From an uncultured Lachnospiraceae bacterium (GTDB taxonomy: Bacteria; Bacillota; Clostridia; Lachnospirales; Lachnospiraceae), in contig USGU01000004.1 of the NCBI GenBank assembly GCA_900554415.1, positions 1-64,000 on the forward strand: a stretch of DNA of 64,000 bases, read 5' to 3'. The translations under genes were made by a program, and so were the position numbers. The notes beneath the pieces were generated by a model. That model made no database searches. It worked only from the letters and a program-made list of their open reading frames with translations, and was not told the DNA's origin. Below, one piece after another: positions 42,708 to 51,571 of this stretch (within the stretch, counting starts at the first letter, position 1; every line of letters starts with the position of its first letter).

Positions 42708-43258
42708 CGTATTTCCTGCTTTCTTTCTAATATCGCCTGAATCATTTTGCCATTCTTTATCTGATAATCAAAATAATCCCCGCCAAAAAAACGGCTTCCA
42801 AGCGCCATAATCGTGCCTCCGTGAACCACAATACTTACTCGTTCTACCTGTTTTGGCAGCATGGAAACCATCTTTTCCATACCACTGGCGCATCGCTCTA
42901 TAAACTGTTCCCTGCTCTCTCCGCCCGGAAATGCAGTCACGCCTCCACTGTCAATCCATGCCTGATAATCTGGATTTTCACTTAATTCTTTGTAGTTTTT
43001 CCCTTCAAACAGTCCAAAATCTATTTCATTCCATTCCGGCAGTGCGATAAGACTCCTTCCCGGATAAATCAACTCTGCCGTTGTCTTACACCGCTTCATG
43101 GCACTTGTAAATACCACGTCTGCCTCCGGATAATATCCGGCATTTACCCTGTCCAGAATTTCCTGTTTTCCTGCCTCTGTCAAATCTTCATCTGTTCTTC
43201 CGAGATATCGTCCCTCCAGATTCGCCTCTGTCTTACCATGACGAATCAAAGAAATCAT
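42689..43258 (-). CDS. cobC: Histidine phosphatase family protein, alpha-ribazole phosphatase type
   Basis: 189 residues: catalytic LIRHGKTEANLEGRYLGRTD, FTSAMKRCKTTAELIY, FGLFEGKNYKEL, GGESREQFIERC and the second catalytic His in VVHGGTIMAL. In this operon it most likely removes the phosphate from alpha-ribazole-5'-phosphate or from adenosylcobalamin 5'-phosphate. The start overlaps the stop of the small CobU-like gene (TAATG). Confidence 0.88.
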   Translation of the reverse strand: MISLIRHGKTEANLEGRYLGRTDEDLTEAGKQEILDRVNAGYYPEADVVFTSAMKRCKTTAELIYPGRSLIALPEWNEIDFGLFEGKNYKELSENPDYQAWIDSGGVTAFPGGESREQFIERCASGMEKMVSMLPKQVERVSIVVHGGTIMALGSRFFGGDYFDYQIKNGKMIQAILERKQEIRCSIIS

Positions 43259-43629
43259 TACTTGATTTTCTGACCCATTCCACATATGACTCTCACTACT
43301 TCCTCTGCCTGTTCTGCAATAGCAATCAGCATTCTGCCCGTCCGCTCCCGGTATTCTCTTTCGAATGCATCCATAGGAACTAAACCGTTTCCAATCTCAT
43401 CACTGATGAAAATACAGTCTTTATGGGTTTGCAGATATTTCATCAATAACTGTTCCGGCTCTACATTCTGCTTTAACATCTCTCTCACCCACAAATGAAA
43501 ATGATTGATAATCACTTTTTCATCCGTATCGGGCAGACTGGCTTCTGCCACTTTCCAGTTTTCTGTCTGATATGTTTTGTGTACATATTGCAGTTTTCCC
43601 TGCGCATATCCGCCTATAATTAATTTCAT
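43258..43629 (-). CDS. Short CobU-like protein with altered P-loop
   Basis: 123 residues against ~180 for CobU. The N-terminal KLIIGGYAQGKLQYV stands where CobU has GGxRSGKS; the residue after Lys is Leu instead of Ser/Thr, and the central guanylyltransferase region is missing. The C-terminal half keeps SDEIGNGLVPMDAFEREYRERTGR, a clear CobU segment. A full-length cobU lies two genes upstream. This is either a degenerate duplicate or a regulatory or structural partner. It sits between cobS and cobC, with start and stop neatly coupled, which argues against simple decay. Confidence 0.75.
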   Translation of the reverse strand: MKLIIGGYAQGKLQYVHKTYQTENWKVAEASLPDTDEKVIINHFHLWVREMLKQNVEPEQLLMKYLQTHKDCIFISDEIGNGLVPMDAFEREYRERTGRMLIAIAEQAEEVVRVICGMGQKIK

Positions 43630-43743
43630 CCTGCATCCTCTTGTTATCTATCGTCTACTTTTATTTATCGTCAGCATTTTATTTATCATCTGCTTTCAGT
43701 TTGCAGTTTACGCCCTGACTGTAACTTACTGCCAGCAAAGGCT

Positions 43744-44517
43744 TTAAACTCCAACTGCCAGTATACAAATAAGTGCTCCCATCACCGCCATTACGCCCTC
43801 ACATACTGTCACAAAATATCCTGCGGTATCTCCCGTGATTCCGCCAAGTTCTTTCTTCGTCTTCTGGTAATAATATCCAAATACGGCAAATGTCATTCCT
43901 GCCACAAGACCGCCTGCCACAACCGACTGTGCTAACATAAATACCACGCATACAATGCATTGGAGCAATAGAATGTTTCGCACAAGTCTGGTTCTGGATA
44001 CCTCATCAAAGGTATGGAGAAGTCCATCTTTCTTTGCTTTGGGGAATACCAATACTGCGATTCCACTTAAGGTACGTGACAGAAAAAAGCCTGCACATAC
44101 AATCCGTAACACAACCATATTCTGAATTTCTGAATATGCTGCCAGATAAATCATACCATAAAGTGCCAGCATAATCACGGCAAAGGCTCCAATATGAGAA
44201 TCCTTCAAAATCTCCAGTTTCCGCTCTTTTTCCTGATAGGAATGAAAGGCATCCATGGTATCCATAAAGCCATCTACGTGAAAACCACCGGAGACAGCAA
44301 GTGGAATAATGCCGCACATCAGTACCTGACACACCATTCCTATCTCCCATTTCTGGCAAAGCACACACCAGCCATATAATAAGAGTCCGATAACACCGCC
44401 TATCCACGGGAAAAAGCACATCATATACCGCATATCCTCTTCCTTCCACTCGAACTGTGGAACTGGAATCTTCGAATAAATCGAAAATGCAATAAAAAAT
44501 GATTTAATAATGGACAT
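43744..44517 (-). CDS. cobS: Adenosylcobinamide-GDP ribazoletransferase (cobalamin synthase)
   Basis: 257 residues, membrane protein with ~6-7 helices. FFIAFSIYSKIPVPQFEW start and SGGFHVDGFMDTMDAFHSY (the Asp-rich substrate site) are diagnostic, with DSHIGAFAVIML after. It joins adenosylcobinamide-GDP and alpha-ribazole. Overlaps cobU by 14 bases. A 114-base gap to the next gene contains only AT-rich imperfect direct repeats. Confidence 0.94.
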   Translation of the reverse strand: MSIIKSFFIAFSIYSKIPVPQFEWKEEDMRYMMCFFPWIGGVIGLLLYGWCVLCQKWEIGMVCQVLMCGIIPLAVSGGFHVDGFMDTMDAFHSYQEKERKLEILKDSHIGAFAVIMLALYGMIYLAAYSEIQNMVVLRIVCAGFFLSRTLSGIAVLVFPKAKKDGLLHTFDEVSRTRLVRNILLLQCIVCVVFMLAQSVVAGGLVAGMTFAVFGYYYQKTKKELGGITGDTAGYFVTVCEGVMAVMGALICILAVGV

Positions 44518-45058
44518 CCTGCTTTTCTCCTTTCATCCAGACCGGGATTCCCACCACCACTTCGATGACTGTATCTGCCTCCTGTGCAAGTGCTGTGTTA
44601 ATTTCTCCAAGAGCCTCAATATAATTCAGCGTAGTGGCATCGTAGTTTGTTCCTTCCTCTGAAATATTATTTGTCACAATCACCAGTTCACCTGTCTTAT
44701 CACGCAGCATACTTATTCCCTGTAATATTTTAGAAACAACTATATTCTTTTCGCGGATTTCCTGCTCCGCAAACATTTCATTTGCAGCCAGATTGGACAT
44801 ACATTCCAAGAGAACCACACTTTCTTTCTCCATAACCGCCCTTGCAGCCGTCTCTATCTCCGACGGGCATTCAATCGTCTGAAAACCTTTTCCCTGTCGC
44901 TGAGTCCTGTGCTTTTCAACTTTCTTTTGTCCTTCTTCATCATACACCTTCATGGTGGCAACATAATATTTTCTTCGTCCTCTGGCAATTTCGTCTATAT
45001 ATTGTTCAGCAAAAGCAGACTTGCCGCTTCCGCTTCCGCCAATGATTACTGTCATCAT
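44504..45058 (-). CDS. cobU: Adenosylcobinamide kinase / adenosylcobinamide-phosphate guanylyltransferase
   Basis: 184 residues: P-loop VIIGGSGSGKSAFAEQYI, the GMP-accepting His in KHRTQRQGKGF, VVLLECMSNLAANEMF and VIVTNNISEEGTNYDATT. It phosphorylates and then guanylates adenosylcobinamide. The gene begins one base after the cobT stop with two adjacent ATGs (45058 and 45055); the much longer open frame is inside cobT and is not used. Confidence 0.94.
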   Translation of the reverse strand: MMTVIIGGSGSGKSAFAEQYIDEIARGRRKYYVATMKVYDEEGQKKVEKHRTQRQGKGFQTIECPSEIETAARAVMEKESVVLLECMSNLAANEMFAEQEIREKNIVVSKILQGISMLRDKTGELVIVTNNISEEGTNYDATTLNYIEALGEINTALAQEADTVIEVVVGIPVWMKGEKQDVHY

Positions 45059-45059
45059 C

Positions 45060-46127
45060 TTATTGAAACCTCTCGTAAGGCTGAATTTCGATATCATGGA
45101 ACGTTGTTTTTTCCTCATACACACAAAGTGCCATGTCAAGTAACGCAAAAAGCATAACTGCCCCTGTTCCCTCGCCAAGTGCCAGTCTTGCATCAATGAC
45201 CGGGTGTAAATCCAATTCTTCCATCAGACTTTCAAATGCAGGCTCTTTTCCTTTATGGGATGGAAGCAGGTATGCCTTGACCCCGGGATACATCCGCTCT
45301 GCCACAAGTGCTGCCGCAAAGCTGATAACTCCATCCAGCACAATCGGTACATGATGGATAGCACCACCAATACACACCCCTGTAAGTCCGGCAATATCAA
45401 GTCCTCCAACCGTCCGCAGCACCTCAAAAGGCTCCGCTTCATAAAGATGATATTTTTCGATAGCATTCTGAATTACCTGTTGTTTTTTCAGAAGCCCCGC
45501 ATCGCTAAGTCCGGCACCTCTCCCGGTCACCTGCTCCGCTTTACATCCAAGAAGGGAGGCAATCACTGCACTGCTTGTGGTGGTATTTCCAATTCCCATT
45601 TCTCCCGTAGCAAGAATCTGATAACCTTTTTCCTTGTATTCTGCTACCAAATCTATTCCTGTACAAACAGCCTTCCATGCTTCCCTGACGGTCATTGACG
45701 GTTCTTTACTGAAATTCCGGGTGCCTTTCCGCACGGATTTCTGAAGCAGTCCCGGAATTTTTTCAGGAATATTGATTCCGATATCAACGGGAAATACATC
45801 TGCCCCAATGGAGGCCGCCATTTTCCCTACAGAAGAAAGCCCCTTCGTCATTTCCTTTGCCACGGCCGCTGTCACTTCCTGCCCGCTTTGGCTGATGCCT
45901 TCTTCCACGATACCATTATCCGCACACATGACAAGTACCGCTTTCTTATCCAGACAAATCTGTGTCTTTCCTGTAATTGCACCAATCTGGGAAATGAGTC
46001 CTTCAAATGTTCCCATTCCATCCAGTGGTTTTGCCACCATATCCCAGTTCTTTTGTACTTGTCTGCGCACCGTTTCATCCGGCTTTGTAATCACAATCTG
46101 CGCTGGTACTTTGTGTTCATTTTCCAA
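45060..46127 (-). CDS. cobT: Nicotinate-nucleotide-dimethylbenzimidazole phosphoribosyltransferase
   Basis: 355 residues: LVMCADNGIVEEGISQSGQEVT, GADVFPVDIGI, ILATGEMGIGNTTTSSAV and DARLALGEGTGAVMLF are CobT blocks; the catalytic Glu lies in the GEGTGA motif. It activates the lower-ligand base. No bluB is present here, so the base is either made elsewhere or taken up; some CobT enzymes also accept other benzimidazoles. Confidence 0.95.
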   Translation of the reverse strand: MENEHKVPAQIVITKPDETVRRQVQKNWDMVAKPLDGMGTFEGLISQIGAITGKTQICLDKKAVLVMCADNGIVEEGISQSGQEVTAAVAKEMTKGLSSVGKMAASIGADVFPVDIGINIPEKIPGLLQKSVRKGTRNFSKEPSMTVREAWKAVCTGIDLVAEYKEKGYQILATGEMGIGNTTTSSAVIASLLGCKAEQVTGRGAGLSDAGLLKKQQVIQNAIEKYHLYEAEPFEVLRTVGGLDIAGLTGVCIGGAIHHVPIVLDGVISFAAALVAERMYPGVKAYLLPSHKGKEPAFESLMEELDLHPVIDARLALGEGTGAVMLFALLDMALCVYEEKTTFHDIEIQPYERFQ

Positions 46128-46130
46128 CCG

Positions 46131-47612
46131 CTATTCCTCCAGTCTGGCTTCTCTTAACATTCCATAAATGGCATCCATATCCAAGTATGCCCGGAGTGTG
46201 TCGGCAAGCTTATCGTACTGCATTTCCTTAAATGCCTGATAATCCGAAAACTCCATATGTTCCAATGTAATTCCTTTTTTCGCAGCCAGTGCTTCTATCA
46301 TACGCACTGCCATGGTTCCGTAATCAAATAGTCCATGTACATAGGAACCATATACCTGTGTCTTTTCATCGTATACCATCGTATCGGTACATGGACTGCC
46401 ATCCCGCCATCTTGTCTTTCCCATATGAATTTCATAACCGCTATACGGCATTTCTGAAATGCACTGGAAAATTCCCTCTACAGGATTCAAATGTCCTTCT
46501 GTCTGGCATCTGGTCTTGTCCTTTTCTAATATGGTATCCAGTGGAAGCAGACCCATTCCATTTAATTCTCCGCCTTCTTCCACTTCATAAGGGTCAGAAA
46601 TACGCATTCCAAGCATCTGATAGCCGCCGCAGATTCCACAGACCGGAATTTTCTCCGACCATTTCTTCACGGCTGCCTCTAAGCCGTTCTGGCGCATCCA
46701 TTTCAAGTCCCCCATGGTGTTCTTGCTTCCCGGCAGGAAAATCAGATCCGGGCTTTGCAGTTCACTGACCGATGTGACATACCGCACGGAAACACCTTTC
46801 ATCTGCTCAAATACATTGAAATCCGTGAAATTGGAAATCCTTGGATAGCGGATGACTGCCAAATCAATCCATCCTGCCTCTTTCTTGTCAAATCTTTCCG
46901 TCAGGCTGTCCTCATCTTCCAATGACAAATCCATGTATGGAACTACCCCCACAACCGGAACCTGTCCTTTTTCTTCCAGAATCGTAATTCCCGGGTCCAG
47001 AATCGACTTATCTCCACGAAACTTATTGATTATCAGGCCTTTGACTCTTTCCTTCTCCTCGTCAGTAAGCAAGGATAAGGTTCCCAAAAGCTGTGCAAAC
47101 ACACCGCCCCGGTCAATATCCCCTGCAAGCAGAACCGGTGCATCCACCATCTCTGCCATTCCCATATTTACAATATCATTTTCACGCAGATTAATTTCTG
47201 CCGGACTTCCTGCCCCTTCAATCACAATAATATCTGCCTCTTCTTCCAGTTTACGGAAAGCCTTTTTGATGTCCGGTATAAGCTGTACCTTATAAGCAAA
47301 ATAGTCTTTTGCGCTCATATTTCCCAGAACTTCTCCATTTACAATGACCTGGGAACCTGTATGATTCGTAGGTTTCAGCAGAATCGGATTCATACAGACC
47401 ATAGGACGGATTCCTGCTGCTTCCGCCTGCATGACCTGTGCCCGCCCCATTTCCAGTCCTTCTTCCGTAATAAAGGAGTTCAGTGCCATATTCTGGGATT
47501 TGAACGGAGCGACCCGGTATCCATCCTGCTTAAAAATGCGGCAAAGCCCTGCTGCCAGAAGACTTTTTCCTGCATTTGACATGGTTCCCTGTACCATAAT
47601 CACCTTTGCCAT
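46131..47612 (-). CDS. cbiP: Cobyric acid synthase
   Basis: 493 residues: [57 protein letters not shown] and an amidotransferase domain with the catalytic Cys in [12 protein letters not shown]. It amidates carboxylates b, d, e and g of adenosylcobyrinate diamide. First cobalamin gene of the long run, eight bases after the YkgJ gene and three before cobT. Confidence 0.96.
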   Translation of the reverse strand: MAKVIMVQGTMSNAGKSLLAAGLCRIFKQDGYRVAPFKSQNMALNSFITEEGLEMGRAQVMQAEAAGIRPMVCMNPILLKPTNHTGSQVIVNGEVLGNMSAKDYFAYKVQLIPDIKKAFRKLEEEADIIVIEGAGSPAEINLRENDIVNMGMAEMVDAPVLLAGDIDRGGVFAQLLGTLSLLTDEEKERVKGLIINKFRGDKSILDPGITILEEKGQVPVVGVVPYMDLSLEDEDSLTERFDKKEAGWIDLAVIRYPRISNFTDFNVFEQMKGVSVRYVTSVSELQSPDLIFLPGSKNTMGDLKWMRQNGLEAAVKKWSEKIPVCGICGGYQMLGMRISDPYEVEEGGELNGMGLLPLDTILEKDKTRCQTEGHLNPVEGIFQCISEMPYSGYEIHMGKTRWRDGSPCTDTMVYDEKTQVYGSYVHGLFDYGTMAVRMIEALAAKKGITLEHMEFSDYQAFKEMQYDKLADTLRAYLDMDAIYGMLREARLEE

Positions 47613-47620
47613 AATGTCAT

Positions 47621-48256
47621 TTATCCTTTCTGCATTCTCTGCTCAAACTCTGTATAAAAATCATCCCCATAAGGAGTCAGATAAAACTGTTGCAATATCT
47701 GAAGGTCGATTTCTTTGGCTTTCTCCGGATGCCTCTCAATCAATGCTTCCATATCTTTTAAATAATAATGCCACCGGTTTACAAATGTCTCGTATTTGCC
47801 AAACTCCGGTGTATTTATCCACTTCTTTACCTTAACTTTCGTCCGATTTGTCTTTTTACACTCATGTGTCTGCAGAAAATACTGGAAACTTCCATTCTCA
47901 TAATATCTTCCCAGAGGAAACAGTCTGCAGATTCCCGGTCTGATTGCATGAATCGTACATCTGCCCTCTTCATTCAAAAACGCACAACATTCACGGGAAC
48001 CCTGCATTTTCAGATTTGGCAGAATAATCCCATCCACCACATTCAGTTCTAAATAGCTTGCAAGCAATGCTTCAAAAGACTGATTTAATCCTGTTGTAAG
48101 GCGATGGACATCCAGCGGGTCCAAAATAATTGAGTTTCCCATTCCGCAGCAGCAGGCAAAGCAGCCCTGACAGTCTCCGCAGTCTGCCTTTACCAGATCA
48201 TTGCTTCCGTACAGCCTGCCATCGGAAATTTCTTTCAAATCTATGTTTCGCTTCAT
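47621..48256 (-). CDS. YkgJ-family cysteine-cluster protein
   Basis: 211 residues with many cysteines: [18 protein letters not shown] near the N-terminus, [30 protein letters not shown] in the middle, the pattern of the YkgJ (CxxCxxCC, zinc or iron-sulfur chelate) family. Function unknown. It lies between a radical SAM gene (5 bases upstream) and cbiP (8 bases downstream), so it is transcribed with the cobalamin genes, though it may not serve that pathway. Confidence 0.85.
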   Translation of the reverse strand: MKRNIDLKEISDGRLYGSNDLVKADCGDCQGCFACCCGMGNSIILDPLDVHRLTTGLNQSFEALLASYLELNVVDGIILPNLKMQGSRECCAFLNEEGRCTIHAIRPGICRLFPLGRYYENGSFQYFLQTHECKKTNRTKVKVKKWINTPEFGKYETFVNRWHYYLKDMEALIERHPEKAKEIDLQILQQFYLTPYGDDFYTEFEQRMQKG

Positions 48257-48261
48257 TTTCT

Positions 48262-49155
48262 TTATACTCCTTCCAGCGTAAATGGCGGGATAAAGCTCTC
48301 CTTAGCCGTATCGCCCTCTTGAATATACGCCTGCGTAACTCCAATGGAAATGGCATAATCCACCAACCAGTCATACACCTTTTCTTTTACTTTCTGGTTC
48401 AGTTCCGGATACTGGTCTGCATCCAGTGAATCCAGTGGTGTATACTGGTTCATCAAACTCATGTAAATGCTGTCTCCATAGGTATTATATAAATAGCTTA
48501 CGATTCTTTTTGCGTCCTCCAAACACCCCGGCAGTAACAAATGCCGTACAATAACTCCCTTTGTCATCATTCCATTATCATCAAACTTTGGCTCTCCTGT
48601 CTGTCTCACCATTTCTGCCAAAGCCGCTCTTGCCTTCTCCGGGTAATCCTCCGCAAAGGAATACCGCTTCGCATGTCTGGGATTCCAATATTTAAAATCA
48701 GGAAGATAGATATCCACATAGCCCTCTAACATTTTCAGAGTTTCCACTTCTTCATAGCCACTGGTATTGTAGACAATTGGAACTGCAAGTCCTCTTTTTC
48801 TTGCCATCTGAAGGGCTTTCCGAATCTGTGGCACGAAATGAGTCGGAGTCACCAGATTGATATTATTGGCGCCCTTTGCTTCCAGTTCCAGAAAAATTTC
48901 GGACAGCCGTTCAATCGAAATACATTTTCCCACTTCACCTGTTGCTATCTGATGGTTCTGGCAGAATACGCATCGCAGGGTACATCCTGTAAAAAATACC
49001 GTTCCTGAGCCTTTTTCACCGGAGATACAAGGTTCCTCCCACATATGAAGTGCCGCCCTTGCCACACGGACCTGCTCAGTCTCTCCACAAAATCCACTTT
49101 TTCCATTTTCCCGGTCTGCCATACAATGTCTCGGACAAAGTGTACACGCTGCCAT
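48262..49155 (-). CDS. Radical SAM protein, PflA-like (PflX/COG1313 type)
   Basis: 297 residues. N-terminal Cys pair region (CTLCPRHCMADRENGKSGFC), then the radical SAM cluster motif in FTGCTLRCVFCQNHQIATG, and VYNTSGYE plus DIYLPDFKYW typical of pyruvate-formate-lyase-activase-like proteins of unknown substrate. It cleaves S-adenosylmethionine with a [4Fe-4S] cluster. First gene of the run that leads into the cobalamin cluster. The 190 bases to yqeY contain the divergent promoters; no riboswitch is visible there. Confidence 0.88.
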   Translation of the reverse strand: MAACTLCPRHCMADRENGKSGFCGETEQVRVARAALHMWEEPCISGEKGSGTVFFTGCTLRCVFCQNHQIATGEVGKCISIERLSEIFLELEAKGANNINLVTPTHFVPQIRKALQMARKRGLAVPIVYNTSGYEEVETLKMLEGYVDIYLPDFKYWNPRHAKRYSFAEDYPEKARAALAEMVRQTGEPKFDDNGMMTKGVIVRHLLLPGCLEDAKRIVSYLYNTYGDSIYMSLMNQYTPLDSLDADQYPELNQKVKEKVYDWLVDYAISIGVTQAYIQEGDTAKESFIPPFTLEGV

Positions 49156-49349
49156 GGTCTGCCCCTCACTCTCTATCTGTCTTCTTTATCTTTGTTCTCT
49201 GTTTTTACCGTCTGTCTTTTTGTTCCTACGGAAAATCAACTGTACCCATTATATCTTTTCTTGCCGTCAGAAACAATATTTTTACTGGTATTTTTCGCAT
49301 AAGGGTGTTAAACTCATAGGTAGAATATATTTTCACTGGAGGTAGGAAT

Positions 49350-49796
49350 ATGAGTAAAATTGACGAAGTAAGAAGCGCTATGGTCGCTGCCATGAAAGCA
49401 AAAGATAAAGATACCAAGGAAACCTTATCTGCACTCCTCGCTGCACTGAAAAACAAGGCAATTGACAAACGTGCTGACCTGACCGAAGAAGAAGAAATTC
49501 AGGTTATCTTAAAAGAAATCAAACAGACAAAGGAAACTTTGGAAATGACTCCGGCAGACCGTACCGATATTATCGACGAATGCAAGAAACGTCTTGCTGT
49601 ACTGGAAAACTACGCACCTAAGATGATGGATGAAGCAGAAATTAAAGAAGTAATTGCTTCTGTTCTGGCAAAACTGGAAATTGAAACACCAACCGCCAAG
49701 GATAAAGGCCGTATCATGAAAGAATTAATGCCTCAGGTAAAAGGTAAAGCTGATGGCTCACTGGTAAACCAGATTCTTATGGGAATGCTGCAGTAA
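49350..49796 (+). CDS. yqeY: GatB/YqeY domain-containing protein
   Basis: 148 residues: helical N-terminal part (KIDEVRSAMVAAMKAKDKDTKETLSALLAALK) and the C-terminal PTAKDKGRIMKELMPQVKGKADGSLVNQIL, classic YqeY. The family resembles the tail of the GatB amidotransferase subunit and probably contacts tRNA. A GGAGG site lies 7 nt upstream. Single gene, divergent from the cobalamin run, with its own long-stem terminator. Confidence 0.93.
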   Translation: MSKIDEVRSAMVAAMKAKDKDTKETLSALLAALKNKAIDKRADLTEEEEIQVILKEIKQTKETLEMTPADRTDIIDECKKRLAVLENYAPKMMDEAEIKEVIASVLAKLEIETPTAKDKGRIMKELMPQVKGKADGSLVNQILMGMLQ

Positions 49797-49806
49797 TATT
49801 TTTCTT

Positions 49807-49840
49807 AAACAAAGAATGTGCCAAGGCACATTCTTTGTTT
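49807..49840 (+). terminator. Terminator after yqeY
   Basis: AAACAAAGAATGTGCC pairs perfectly with GGCACATTCTTTGTTT around a two-base gap, a 16-bp stem ending in a T-rich run. Confidence 0.8.
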
Positions 49841-49867
49841 ATCAGGAAGGAACTTTTCTGATAACTA
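49834..49867. repeat. Dispersed palindrome, copy 2
   Basis: TTTGTTTATCAGGAAGGAAC and its mirror TTTTCTGATAACT closely match 11917-11950. It overlaps the right arm of the yqeY terminator. Confidence 0.5.
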
Positions 49868-49893
49868 TCCTCTTCAGATAATACTCCTCAGAA

Positions 49894-49939
49894 AAAGAGC
49901 CTGAGACAGGAGACTCACGCCAACTATCTCAGACTCTTT
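49894..49939 (-). terminator. Terminator of the fatty-acid operon
   Basis: On the minus strand AAAGAGTCTGAGATAG pairs with CTGTCTCAGGCTCTTT (two mismatches), followed by TTC. It lies 35 bases past the fabT stop and faces the yqeY terminator. Confidence 0.7.
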
Positions 49940-49973
49940 GTTTTACTTACACCAGTTGCAGAAAATACAACGT

Positions 49974-50414
49974 CTAATCACTATACTCTTGAAAAAACTC
50001 AAACAATCCATCCAACGCTTTCGACAGTGCTTTCACTTCTTCTTCCGAAAGCTTCTCCATCGCCGACTCCACCATCTTCTTATGGAATGCTTCGTGATGC
50101 CGGTATGCCTTCTCTCCTTTCGGAGTCAGGCGGATATACACGATCCTGCGGTCCGCCTCACTGCGCTCTCTCACCACATACTTCTTATTCACAAGACTGT
50201 TCATAGACGTCGTAAGGGATCCGACGGTAATCCCCAGCTTCCGTGCAATCGTGGACATGTTATTCCCTTCCCCAAGACCTACTGCTTCAATAATATGCAT
50301 ATCATTGTTCGTAAGGTCCTTGAATTCCTCGGTAATAACCGCATTCTCCTCCAATTTCCATATATCGTTAAACAAATGTACCATCAAATTGTTGATGCTT
50401 TTGTATTCGTCCAC
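49974..50414 (-). CDS. fabT: MarR-family regulator of fatty-acid synthesis, FabT-like
   Basis: 146 residues with the MarR winged helix: NNMSTIARKLGITVGSLTTSMNSLV recognition region and the RSEADRRIVYIRLTPKGE wing. In Firmicutes, FabT represses the fab genes in response to long-chain acyl-ACP. Here it is the last gene of the operon instead of the first. The start is GTG with a purine-rich GAGAG site. A palindromic operator candidate lies in the fabH promoter. Confidence 0.85.
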   Translation of the reverse strand: MDEYKSINNLMVHLFNDIWKLEENAVITEEFKDLTNNDMHIIEAVGLGEGNNMSTIARKLGITVGSLTTSMNSLVNKKYVVRERSEADRRIVYIRLTPKGEKAYRHHEAFHKKMVESAMEKLSEEEVKALSKALDGLFEFFQEYSD

Positions 50415-50449
50415 GTCTGTCTCTCCCTCTGCTTCTCTTCTACAGTCAA

Positions 50450-51517
50450 TTATACACGGAGATCAAGCAAAGAATCAATGACTTCTTTCACTGTTTCGAT
50501 TTTTTCTGTCTTCCATGCATCTGCGCCGCAGAATAAAAGTGCTTCTCCGATGTTTCCTCTCGCTGCATTGGCCAGAGCGTCCGTGATACAGTACGGAGTC
50601 TCTGCCGGATTGCAGGTCTTAATACATCCCAGACATTTCTTCGGTGCGCATCGCTCTCCTGCCATGATATGATTGATAAACGGATTCTTGATTGCACGTC
50701 CCGGCATTCCCACCGGACTTTTTACGATGATGATGTCTTCTTTTTTTGCATTGATATAACTCTGTTTATAACGGATATCTGCATCGCACTCCCAGGTCGT
50801 CACGAATCTGGTTGCCACCTGAACAGCATTCACACCAAGTTCGAATGCATGTTTTACATCTGCTGCTTCATAGATTCCACCTGCAAGCGCAACCGGAATC
50901 TGACAGCTGTATTTTTCTTCGTATGTTTTTACAACTGCCCGGATTTTCCGTATTTCCTGATCATAGGTCTCCTGATCGAACGCTGCCAACTGCTCCATGT
51001 CAAAGCCAAGATGGCCTCCCGCCCTCGGTCCTTCAATCACCAGAAGGTCTGCTGTACGTCCATACTTTTTGTCCCAGTATTTTAAGATGACCTTTGCGGA
51101 TTTCTCGGTAGACACGATCGGTGCGATCTTGGTTTCGGTTCCTTCTACGAACGCCGGAAGTTCTGTCGGAAGCCCTGCTCCGGAGATGATCAGATCCGCT
51201 CCTGCCTTTGCGGCACATCGTACGTGCTGTTCGTAATCTTTCAGTGCAACCATAATATTGAAACCGATCACACCATCGGGCGCGATGGCACGCGCCTTTT
51301 CAAGCTCTGTCCGGATGGCTCTTTGGTTCGCCTCCTTCGGATTCTTTTCGAAATCCGGCTCGCGAAATCCGATCTGGGCAGTGGAAATGATTCCTACACC
51401 GCCCTCTTTTGCAACCGCGCCTGCCAGTCCTGCAAGACTGACTCCGACACCCATTCCGCCCTGAATCAATGGCTTTCTAATTGTCAAATCTCCTATTTTA
51501 AAGGATGGATATTCCAT
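50450..51517 (-). CDS. Nitronate monooxygenase / FabK-like flavoprotein with C-terminal cysteine cluster
   Basis: 355 residues, FMN-binding TIM barrel: LIQGGMGVGVSLAGLAGAVA, VIEGPRAGGHLGF, IPVALAGGIYEAADV and VNAVQVATRF. It resembles FabK but is longer and has a cysteine-rich C-terminus (CAPKKCLGCIKTC, then PYC) that could bind a cluster. A true fabK lies nine genes upstream in the same operon, so this is a paralog of unknown substrate: a second enoyl reductase or nitroalkane oxidase. Confidence 0.85.
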   Translation of the reverse strand: MEYPSFKIGDLTIRKPLIQGGMGVGVSLAGLAGAVAKEGGVGIISTAQIGFREPDFEKNPKEANQRAIRTELEKARAIAPDGVIGFNIMVALKDYEQHVRCAAKAGADLIISGAGLPTELPAFVEGTETKIAPIVSTEKSAKVILKYWDKKYGRTADLLVIEGPRAGGHLGFDMEQLAAFDQETYDQEIRKIRAVVKTYEEKYSCQIPVALAGGIYEAADVKHAFELGVNAVQVATRFVTTWECDADIRYKQSYINAKKEDIIIVKSPVGMPGRAIKNPFINHIMAGERCAPKKCLGCIKTCNPAETPYCITDALANAARGNIGEALLFCGADAWKTEKIETVKEVIDSLLDLRV

Positions 51518-51571
51518 ATTTCCACCTGAACCTTTCTTCTGAATCTTCTGTGAAATCCCCCGGTTCCACTG

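Noticed and set aside
43630..43743. AT-rich direct repeats (GATGATAAATAAAA type) between cobS and the CobU-like gene as a regulatory array.
   Set aside because: Only two or three imperfect units in an ordinary AT-rich spacer; no stem or promoter match.
49156..49349. A possible cobalamin riboswitch before the radical SAM gene that leads into the cob run.
   Set aside because: No B12 box or the GGTGAAA-type block could be found on the minus strand here.
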